From: HGM11368 sp051883455
GTDB taxonomy: Bacteria > Bacillota > Clostridia > Christensenellales > UBA3700
Reading direction: 5' to 3'
Assembly: GCA_051883455.1 (NCBI GenBank)
Contig: JBJETT010000004.1
Location: 62,001-126,000 of the forward strand
DNA length: 64,000 bases
Numbering within the stretch: position 1 is the stretch's first letter; each line of letters opens with the position of its first letter. Positions 50,913-57,355 of the stretch are shown here, piece after piece. Under the pieces are notes generated by a model. That model was not told the origin of the DNA, made no database searches, and saw only the letters and a program-made list of their open reading frames with translations. Both the position numbers and the translations under genes were made by a program.

Positions 50913-50941
50913 TTGATAATCGTAGCATTTTGATATATAAT
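50913..50941 (+). promoter_or_regulatory. Promoter giving a leaderless nadD-yqeK mRNA
   Basis: TTGATA (50913-50918), 17 bp, TATAAT (50936-50941); ATG 50948 follows after 6 nt, with no Shine-Dalgarno. Confidence 0.72.
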
Positions 50942-50947
50942 AAAACT

Positions 50948-52084
50948 ATGAAAACTGCTTTGTTTGGTGGGACTTTTAACCCCGTTCACGACGGACATAT
51001 ACAAATGGCGGAATATTTGCTATCGCACGGCTACGATAGAGTGGTGTTGGCACCTTCCAACAACCCCGCCTATAAGCAATGCGACAATCGCTTCGATATT
51101 AGATGCGAAATGCTAAAAATCGCTATCCGAGGGCGTGAGGGTATGCAGATATGCGACTTAGAGAGGGATAGACCTAAAGACAATTATAGTTATATCACCA
51201 TTCCGCTGTATAAAGAAAGGATAGGCGAATTTGACTTCGTTATCGGCGGAGATAGCTTGGTTGACCTTGGCAAGTGGAAAAACCCTTATCAAATAATAAG
51301 TCAAGTCAAGTTGGTGGTCTTCGATAGAGGCGATAGGCAAGCCGAGGTGGATGAGGCGAGCAAGTTTTGGAGAGAGCAGGGCGCGGATATCGTGATAGAA
51401 AGCTTCGTGCCTAAGGATATATCGTCAACGATAGTGAGATTGGAGAGCCGTCTAGGCTTGGTAAGAGGTGTGCCTAAAGGCGTTGCCGAGTATATCGAAA
51501 AAAACGGGTTATACGTCGATAAGTCAATACGTATGGACAAAAAGTTGACGGCTCACCTTGCCGACAAGCTCAAAGAATGGACGGGCGAGAGAACCTATAA
51601 ACACTGTCTGAGAGTGGCATATTGCGCGCTAAAACTCAATAGCGATTTGAATTTGGGACTAGATACCGATAAGATTTTGACGGCGGGACTTTTGCATGAT
51701 TGCGCAAAGAGAGTAAACAACGTAGACGACCCGTCAATACCTACCGATAGCGAGGGTACGCCCGTGTATCATCAGTTTGCGGGAAACGTGGTGGCACGAG
51801 AAGAGTTTGGCATACACGATGAGGACGTGCTCAATGCAATCAAATACCATACCACTGCCAAGCCTAATATGACCGACCTCGACAAGTTGATATTCTGCGC
51901 AGATATGCTGGAAGAGGATAGGGACTTCGAGGGTGTGGACGAGCTTAGAGAAATTATCTCGCAAGACTTGCACCAAGGCTTCGTGGAGTGCATGGAACAC
52001 CAATACGCTTACCTTGTAGGTCGAGGCGGAGATATCTATCCGCTGACAACACAAGCGGTAGAATATTATCGCAATGCAAAATAA
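50948..52084 (+). CDS. nadD-yqeK: Fused nicotinate-nucleotide adenylyltransferase and YqeK-type HD phosphohydrolase
   Basis: A 378-residue fusion. Residues 1-190 are NadD (ALFGGTFNPVHDGHIQMAEY, VIGGDSLVDLGKW, ISSTIVR), adenylylating nicotinate mononucleotide in NAD synthesis. Residues about 205-378 are an HD-domain protein like YqeK (HCLRVAYCALKLN, LLHDCAKRV, YHQFAGNVVAREEFG, IKYHTTAKPNM, FCADMLEEDRDF), a group shown to hydrolyse diadenosine tetraphosphate. In Bacillus nadD, yqeK and rsfS are neighbouring separate genes; here the first two are one chain and rsfS follows 28 nt later. An in-frame codon at 50930 overlaps the -10 region and is rejected. Confidence 0.95.
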   Translation: MKTALFGGTFNPVHDGHIQMAEYLLSHGYDRVVLAPSNNPAYKQCDNRFDIRCEMLKIAIRGREGMQICDLERDRPKDNYSYITIPLYKERIGEFDFVIGGDSLVDLGKWKNPYQIISQVKLVVFDRGDRQAEVDEASKFWREQGADIVIESFVPKDISSTIVRLESRLGLVRGVPKGVAEYIEKNGLYVDKSIRMDKKLTAHLADKLKEWTGERTYKHCLRVAYCALKLNSDLNLGLDTDKILTAGLLHDCAKRVNNVDDPSIPTDSEGTPVYHQFAGNVVAREEFGIHDEDVLNAIKYHTTAKPNMTDLDKLIFCADMLEEDRDFEGVDELREIISQDLHQGFVECMEHQYAYLVGRGGDIYPLTTQAVEYYRNAK

Positions 52085-52112
52085 CAATCAAAAAAACTAA
52101 AAGAGGATATAT

Positions 52113-52454
52113 ATGAATATTACACAAGAAATTTGCAAAATACTCGATAGTAAAAAGGCGCAAGACATTGTGGTGGTGGATATAAGACATCTCACCGTAA
52201 TTGCGGATGACTTTATTATTTGTTCCGGTCGCTCAACGACTCAAGTCAAGGCGCTTGCCAACTACGTGGACGACGAAATGTCCAAGCTCGGTAGAGAGCC
52301 GCTGAGAAGCGAGGGCAAACAAGAAGGCAGATGGGCGGTAGTCGACTACGGCGACGTCATCGTGCATATCTTTCACGAAGAGACGAGAAGATTGTATTCT
52401 TTGGAGCAACTGTGGTCGGACGGAACCAACGTAACGAGGTATTGCGGGGAATAA
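52113..52454 (+). CDS. rsfS: Ribosomal silencing factor RsfS
   Basis: A 113-residue protein of the Iojap/DUF143 family that binds L14 and blocks subunit joining under starvation. KKAQDIVVVDIRHLTVIADD, FIICSGRSTTQVKALAN, EGKQEGRWAVVDYGDVIVHI and YSLEQLW are the conserved pattern. AGAGGATA precedes the start. Its place after nadD-yqeK is the classical order. Confidence 0.96.
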   Translation: MNITQEICKILDSKKAQDIVVVDIRHLTVIADDFIICSGRSTTQVKALANYVDDEMSKLGREPLRSEGKQEGRWAVVDYGDVIVHIFHEETRRLYSLEQLWSDGTNVTRYCGE

Positions 52455-52536
52455 TCTTTGAAGAATTAGGACTTTTGATATTTGGCGTAGCTAATGTTTT
52501 TCGCCATAATTTTGTATACTAAATAAAGTAGATTTG

Positions 52537-52560
52537 TAGACAGTCCACGGGACTGTCTTT
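52537..52560 (+). terminator. Terminator of nadD-rsfS
   Basis: A perfect 9-bp stem, AGACAGTCC / GGACTGTCT, with a 3-nt loop and a following T run. Confidence 0.9.
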
Positions 52561-52664
52561 TTGTATTTTGCATTTTTTATTAAATTTTGCCTATATCGGC
52601 AAAATTTATCTAAAATCATATAAAAATATTTACTTTTTTCGCCGATATGGGATATAATCAAAAC

Positions 52665-53552
52665 ATGAGATATTTATCGGTAGTTGAAATAGCAAAAAAA
52701 TGGAATATTTCCGAGCGAAGTGTGCGTAATTATTGTGCACAAGGTAAAATTGACGGCGCCTTTTTGACGGGTAAAACTTGGAATATACCTGAAGATGCAA
52801 TCAAGCCTGATAGAAGCAACAAAAAAATCGAAGAGCCAAAAACATTGCTTGACATTTTGCGCTTTGAAAAAAATAATCGCATCTCAGGTGGCATTTATCA
52901 CAAGGTGCAAATTGAATTGACATACAGCTCTAATCACATTGAAGGAAGTAAACTTACGCACGAGCAAACCCGATATATTTTTGAGACCAATACTATAGGT
53001 ATCGTTGAAGCCGTAAAGGTTGACGACCTGGTGGAAACGGCTAATCATTTTAGGTGTATAGATATCGTCATTGACTGTGCAAAAAAGAAACTCTCCGAAA
53101 ACATTATAAAGGAATTGCATAGAACGCTGAAAAATGGAACTAGCGATAGTAGATTGAGTTGGTTTCGTGTTGGCGAATATAAAAAATTGCCCAACGAGGT
53201 GGGTGGTAAAGAAACTGCTAAGCCGGAAGAAGTTGAACGTCAAATGGTTGATTTGCTAGCCGAATACAATGGAAAAGACCAACCTACCTTTGACGATATC
53301 CTTGACTTTCATTATAGGTTTGAGCGTATACATCCCTTTCAAGACGGCAATGGTAGAGTAGGTAGGCTTATTATGTTGAAGGAATGTTTGCGTTTTGGGT
53401 ACGTTCCGTTTATTATTGACGAGGAATTGAAAATGTTTTATTATCGAGGCTTGAGGGAATGGAAAGAGGAGAGAGGTTACTTGCGTGATACTTGCCTTTT
53501 TGCACAAGATAAATTCAAAAAATATCTCGATTATTTTGATATAAAATATTGA
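52665..53552 (+). CDS. Fic family protein with N-terminal helix-turn-helix
   Basis: A 295-residue protein. Residues 1-50 form a MerR/excisionase-like DNA-binding helix-turn-helix (LSVVEIAKKWNISERSVRNY). The Fic core has HPFQDGNGRVGR with catalytic His223, and an inhibitory motif SNHIEG at 89-94 fits the [S/T]xxxE[G/N] rule, so AMP transfer is probably self-restrained until released. Targets are unknown. TATAAT (52653-52658) lies 6 nt before ATG 52665, predicting a leaderless mRNA. Together with the next gene it is more A/T-rich and uses more AAA/TTT/GAA-type codons than its neighbours, pointing to transfer. It could be a toxin with built-in antitoxin or a phage-defence element. Confidence 0.9.
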   Translation: MRYLSVVEIAKKWNISERSVRNYCAQGKIDGAFLTGKTWNIPEDAIKPDRSNKKIEEPKTLLDILRFEKNNRISGGIYHKVQIELTYSSNHIEGSKLTHEQTRYIFETNTIGIVEAVKVDDLVETANHFRCIDIVIDCAKKKLSENIIKELHRTLKNGTSDSRLSWFRVGEYKKLPNEVGGKETAKPEEVERQMVDLLAEYNGKDQPTFDDILDFHYRFERIHPFQDGNGRVGRLIMLKECLRFGYVPFIIDEELKMFYYRGLREWKEERGYLRDTCLFAQDKFKKYLDYFDIKY

Positions 53553-53618
53553 TGGGTATTGAAAAAGCTCGGGAGATATATTATAATATTTTTAATCACT
53601 AATTAGGAGAAATTATAA

Positions 53619-54608
53619 ATGACTAACACAAAAGTTTGGGGAATTCATACACAAGATGATAGATTGTTTTTAGATAATGGAGTTATTGCTATAGGTTGGA
53701 AAGAAATAGGCGATTTATCAAATGTAATTCCCAATAGAGATGCATTTAAGGCAAAATTTAAAGAAGCTTATCCAGCGGCAACAAAAAATAGCGTAGCAAA
53801 TTGTGTGGGCTCTTTGTATAGATTTATTGTTGAAATGCAAATTGGAGATTACGTGGTTTTCCCTTCCAAGAGCAATAGAGAAATTAATATTGGAGAAATA
53901 ATTAGTGATTACTTTTACGACCCAGCCGAAAAGTCTTATGCGCAGAAGAGATCAGTAAAATGGTTGAAACATTTGCCACGTACCGCTTTTACTCAAGGTG
54001 CATTATACGAAGTAGGTGCATTTACTTCTTGTTTTTTGATTAGAAACTATGCTGATGAATTTTTAGGTGTATTGGATAAGGGATTTAGACTTAAGGAAAA
54101 AGAAGAGTCTATCGACGATACTGTTTTGCGTACAGTTACCGATATAGTTGACAATACTAAAGATTATATTATTAAAGAATTGCATAGACAATTTAAAGGA
54201 TATGATTTAGAAAATTTTGTTGCGGATTTGCTTAATGCAATGGGGTATATACCAAAAGTGTCAAAACACGGTGGAGACCATGGTATAGATATAATCGTAT
54301 ATAAAGACGAATTGCCACCTAGAATTTTAGTCCAAGTCAAAAGCCAATACGAAGATATTACCGAAGCATTAGTATCTTCTTTTGCGGGAGCGTTGGGTAT
54401 TGGAGATTATGGTGTATTTGTGACTCTTTCGGATTTTAAGCCTAATGCATTGAAATATCTTGAGAATCATCCAAATATAAAAGGTATAAATGGAAGTGAA
54501 CTTGTTAATTTGGTTTTGAAGTATTATGATAAGTTAAGTGAAGAATATCGTGTAAAAGTTCCACTGAAGATGGTTTATATACCTAATCCTTCTACAGAAG
54601 AAGAGTAA
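53619..54608 (+). CDS. Mrr-like restriction endonuclease with N-terminal EVE/PUA-like reader domain
   Basis: A 329-residue protein. Residues 1-150 (VWGIHTQDDRLFLDNGVIAI, QIGDYVVFPSK, INIGEIISDYFY) resemble the EVE/PUA-like domains that read modified bases. Residues about 190-310 are an Mrr-type nuclease: YDLENFVADLLNAMGY, then GIDIIVY with the catalytic Asp, LVQVKSQ with the QxK pair, and SFAGALGIGDYGVFVTLS. This fits a type IV (modification-dependent) enzyme, so no partner methylase is needed, and none is present. AGGAGA precedes ATG 53619. The composition is the most A/T-rich of any gene in the window. The reading of modified bases is inference. Confidence 0.82.
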   Translation: MTNTKVWGIHTQDDRLFLDNGVIAIGWKEIGDLSNVIPNRDAFKAKFKEAYPAATKNSVANCVGSLYRFIVEMQIGDYVVFPSKSNREINIGEIISDYFYDPAEKSYAQKRSVKWLKHLPRTAFTQGALYEVGAFTSCFLIRNYADEFLGVLDKGFRLKEKEESIDDTVLRTVTDIVDNTKDYIIKELHRQFKGYDLENFVADLLNAMGYIPKVSKHGGDHGIDIIVYKDELPPRILVQVKSQYEDITEALVSSFAGALGIGDYGVFVTLSDFKPNALKYLENHPNIKGINGSELVNLVLKYYDKLSEEYRVKVPLKMVYIPNPSTEEE

Positions 54609-54677
54609 GAAATTTTTTGTATCAAACAAAGAAATTAGCTTTAGTATATATTATTTAAAATTGCACATATAAAGGGT

Positions 54678-55052
54678 ATGAAAACTTTGGCATTGGCTCT
54701 TTGTATGGCAGTAGCGATAAGCGGTAATAGCGTCGAGTCGGCGATAGAGGCTCGCGTAAGTCAAAATGAGTTGATTGAGACGGCGATTTGTCTAGTCGTA
54801 GACGACGAGGCTTTGGTGTGCGTGACGACTATGCCGATATATAGTCGCTTTCAAAGACAAGCACTCGTAGATGAGTTGACGGCGACTATCGGTAGCGAGT
54901 TTGGCAAAAATGCAGTGATTTGCTTCGATTGCGATATTTACTACAAGGCTGGCAAGCTAAAAAAGCAACAGTCCGTCAACCCCGACGATATCAGGGCATT
55001 GATAAAATCTTGCAAGATTAGGAGAGGCAATGAATATAATCGAGATAATTGA
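54678..55052 (+). CDS. Hypothetical small protein, possibly secreted (124 aa)
   Basis: A 124-residue protein with a short hydrophobic N-terminus (LALALCMAVAISG) that could be a weak signal peptide, followed by IEARVSQNELIETAICLVVDDEALVCVTTMP and a Cys-containing strand VICFDCDIYY. The pattern of variable residues around AICLVVDDEALVCV is loosely like the YhcN/YlaJ sporulation family, but I would not assign it. It overlaps the next gene by 23 nt, so the two are translated together. Base composition returns to that of the native genes, so it lies outside the transferred insert. The start has only a weak ribosome site (AAAGGG). Confidence 0.6.
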   Translation: MKTLALALCMAVAISGNSVESAIEARVSQNELIETAICLVVDDEALVCVTTMPIYSRFQRQALVDELTATIGSEFGKNAVICFDCDIYYKAGKLKKQQSVNPDDIRALIKSCKIRRGNEYNRDN

Positions 55053-56319
55053 GGATAAGAAAGTCGGCAAAGAGTTGAGAAAAGAACAAATCGACTTTTG
55101 GATAGAGGGCTTGATGAGCGGCGAGGTTGCCGATTATCAAACTTCGGCTTTGTTGATGGCTATAGTCCTCAAAGGTATGACCGACCAAGAGGCAGTATGG
55201 CTCACTAACGCTATGGCAAATAGCGGAGATAAGCTAGACTTGTCGGCATACGGCGACTTGAGCGCGGACAAACACAGCTCTGGCGGAGTGGGTGATAGTA
55301 CGACATTTATCGTTTTGCCTACCGTGGTGGCTTGCGGACTAATTGGCGCTAAGATGAGCGGACGAGGTCTTGGGCATACGGGTGGAACTCTAGATAAACT
55401 CGAGTCTATCAATGGGCTAAGCGTGTCTATGAGCCCCGAAAAATTCTATAGTCAAGTGGATAAAATCGGCATTGCCGTGGCGGGACAAACTGGACAAATT
55501 TGTCCTGCGGACAAGAAATTGTACGCATTGAGGGACGTTACCGCAACGGTGGATAGCGTGGCGCTCATCGCATCTTCTATCATGTCCAAAAAACTTGCGG
55601 GCGGTGCGAAAAATATAGTGCTAGACGTCAAGTGTGGCAAGGGCGCATTTATGAAAAATCAAGAGGATGCGGTAAAGCTAGCCAAGTTGATGGTAGCCAT
55701 AGGCAAGGCGAGCGGAAGAAATATCAGCGCATTGGTGACGGATATGAACGCGCCGCTTAGCAATTACGTGGGCAATAGCTTAGAAGTATACGGCGCGCTA
55801 AAAGTTTTGAAAAACGAAAGCCGTGGCAATCTCTACGAGGTGTCGATGGCTCTTGCCGAAAGACTGCTCGAATCTGCGGGAATAGACAATGCAAGAGAAG
55901 CAGCGGAAGAAGCCGTAAGTAGCGGAAGGGCTTACCAAGTCTTTGAAAATATGATAGCCGAGCAAGGCGGGGATATTGAATATTTCAAAAATCCCGAAAA
56001 ACTGCTAAATACTCGATACGTATCGGAGATTTTGGCTGAGTGCGACGGCTACGTGAGAGATATCGACGCCATGAAGATAGCCGAAGTTGTACGCGATATG
56101 GGCGGTGGTAGAATAAAAGTAGAAGACGCTATCGACCCTTGGGTGGGCGTAGAAATGACTGTGAGCGTGGGCGACAAAGTCACCAAAGGCGACGTGATTG
56201 CAAAAATCTACTATGACAATATACAACACGAAAATATGAAAACTAAGGTAGTGAGTGCCGTGGCAATAGGTAGCCAAAAACCTAAACAAAATAAGCTGAT
56301 ATTGGAGATAATAAAATGA
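55030..56319 (+). CDS. pdp: Pyrimidine-nucleoside phosphorylase
   Basis: A 429-residue enzyme that phosphorolyses uridine, thymidine and deoxyuridine to base plus (deoxy)ribose-1-phosphate. The family signature SGRGLGHTGGTLDKLE lies near 115-130, with DKHSSGGVGDSTT before it and KCGKGAFMK after; the C-terminal domain ends in IYYDNIQHENMK. Length fits Pdp/DeoA. Expressed with deoC, which cleaves the deoxyribose-5-phosphate produced after isomerisation; the mutase deoB is not in the window. Its start lies 23 nt inside the upstream small gene. Confidence 0.94.
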   Translation: MNIIEIIEDKKVGKELRKEQIDFWIEGLMSGEVADYQTSALLMAIVLKGMTDQEAVWLTNAMANSGDKLDLSAYGDLSADKHSSGGVGDSTTFIVLPTVVACGLIGAKMSGRGLGHTGGTLDKLESINGLSVSMSPEKFYSQVDKIGIAVAGQTGQICPADKKLYALRDVTATVDSVALIASSIMSKKLAGGAKNIVLDVKCGKGAFMKNQEDAVKLAKLMVAIGKASGRNISALVTDMNAPLSNYVGNSLEVYGALKVLKNESRGNLYEVSMALAERLLESAGIDNAREAAEEAVSSGRAYQVFENMIAEQGGDIEYFKNPEKLLNTRYVSEILAECDGYVRDIDAMKIAEVVRDMGGGRIKVEDAIDPWVGVEMTVSVGDKVTKGDVIAKIYYDNIQHENMKTKVVSAVAIGSQKPKQNKLILEIIK

Positions 56320-56948
56320 ACCTAGCAAAATACATAGACCATACTATTCTCAAAGCGCAAGCAACTAAAGAAGACGTGGAAAAGTTGTGCCGTGAGGCAG
56401 TGGAATACGGATTTGCCAGCGTGTGCGTCAACGCGTGCAGAGTAAAGCAAGCAAGTGAATTGCTAAAGGATAGCGACGTCAACGTGGCGTGCGTAGTCGG
56501 CTTTCCGCTTGGGGCGACCACCACAAGGAGCAAAGTGGCTGAAGCAAAAGAAGCCGTGCAAAACGGAGCGAGCGAGATTGATATGGTCATCAACGTGGGA
56601 CTGATGAAAGATAAGGACTACGACGGTGTAAGAGAGGATATTAAAGCCGTGGTCGACGGCTCGGGCGTAGTTGTCAAGGTCATCTTGGAAACCTGCCTAC
56701 TAACTAAAGAAGAAATAGTCAAAGCATGTCATATCTCAGCCGAGGCGGGCGCGCACTTTGTCAAGACTTCGACGGGCTTTTCGACGGGCGGAGCAACGGT
56801 AGAAGACGTAGCCTTGATGAAAGCAAACTGTCAAGGACTAAAAGTCAAGGCTAGCGGCGGAATAAGAGATAAGCAAACTGCACTCAAAATGATAGAGGCG
56901 GGAGCAGATAGGCTTGGCACGAGTGCGTCGATAGATATAGTGAAATAA
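56316..56948 (+). CDS. deoC: Deoxyribose-phosphate aldolase
   Basis: A 210-residue class I aldolase cleaving 2-deoxyribose-5-phosphate to glyceraldehyde-3-phosphate and acetaldehyde. IDHTILKAQAT, VCVNACRV, GFPLGATTT, EIDMVINVG (catalytic Asp), VKVILETCLL, FVKTSTGFSTGGAT (Schiff-base Lys) and KASGGIRD are all present. It overlaps pdp by 4 nt, allowing deoxynucleoside carbon to enter glycolysis. Confidence 0.97.
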   Translation: MNLAKYIDHTILKAQATKEDVEKLCREAVEYGFASVCVNACRVKQASELLKDSDVNVACVVGFPLGATTTRSKVAEAKEAVQNGASEIDMVINVGLMKDKDYDGVREDIKAVVDGSGVVVKVILETCLLTKEEIVKACHISAEAGAHFVKTSTGFSTGGATVEDVALMKANCQGLKVKASGGIRDKQTALKMIEAGADRLGTSASIDIVK

Positions 56949-56952
56949 AATT

Positions 56953-56976
56953 AAAAGTCACCGCAAGGTGACTTTT
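56953..56976. terminator. Bidirectional terminator between deoC and XRE gene
   Basis: A perfect 10-bp stem, AAAAGTCACC / GGTGACTTTT, GCAA tetraloop, between two convergent stop codons. Confidence 0.9.
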
Positions 56977-56978
56977 GT

Positions 56979-57206
56979 TTAGTCCGACAAACCTAATAAA
57001 TAATCGGTGGTAACGTTGAAATACCGAGCAAGTTTGTATATCGCGGACGCGGTGGGCTCTTGCTTGGCGTTTTCCCAATAGCTTATACTGGCGTTGGATA
57101 AGTTGAGGTCTAAGGCAAGTTTGTTTTGACCGATGCCCCTATCAATACGCAATTCTTTTAGCCTTTCGGCAAATATTTTGATATCAAAATCTAAGCTGTT
57201 GTCCAT
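56979..57206 (-). CDS. XRE-family helix-turn-helix regulator (75 aa)
   Basis: A single-domain Cro/CI-type DNA-binding protein. FAERLKELRIDRGIGQNKLA then LDLNLSNASISYWENAKQEP form the five-helix fold with a clear recognition helix, and KLARYFNVTTDYLLGLSD is the usual tail. There is no sensor domain. It is divergent from the large LRR lipoprotein and separated from it by an A/T-rich region with a perfect 16-bp palindrome (57246-57261), a likely operator. Autoregulation, or control of the lipoprotein gene, is inferred. No Shine-Dalgarno is seen before the ATG. Confidence 0.88.
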   Translation of the reverse strand: MDNSLDFDIKIFAERLKELRIDRGIGQNKLALDLNLSNASISYWENAKQEPTASAIYKLARYFNVTTDYLLGLSD

Positions 57207-57245
57207 ATTATGATGTTAACAATAATTAGAATATTTGTCTTGACT

Positions 57246-57261
57246 TCTAATTATAATTAGA
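57246..57261. promoter_or_regulatory. Palindromic operator candidate, XRE-LRR intergenic region
   Basis: TCTAATTATAATTAGA is a perfect 16-bp palindrome 40-55 bp upstream of the XRE start; a half site, AATTAGAAT, recurs at 57224-57232. Its A/T content makes chance possible. Confidence 0.5.
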
Positions 57262-57308
57262 TTAAAATATACTTGAATTAAGTACTATTTGGCACGTAGT
57301 ATATTGTA

Positions 57309-57337
57309 TTGACAAAAGTTATTAATATTATTATAAT
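57309..57337 (+). promoter_or_regulatory. Consensus promoter of the LRR lipoprotein gene
   Basis: TTGACA (57309-57314), 17 bp, TATAAT (57332-57337): a perfect sigma-A promoter, followed by ATGGAGAG and ATG 57356. Confidence 0.85.
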
Positions 57338-57355
57338 ATACCAAATGGAGAGTAT

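Noticed and set aside
52600..54660. The Fic/endonuclease segment considered as a prophage remnant or integron
   Set aside because: No integrase, attachment-site repeats or phage genes are visible; only composition points to transfer.
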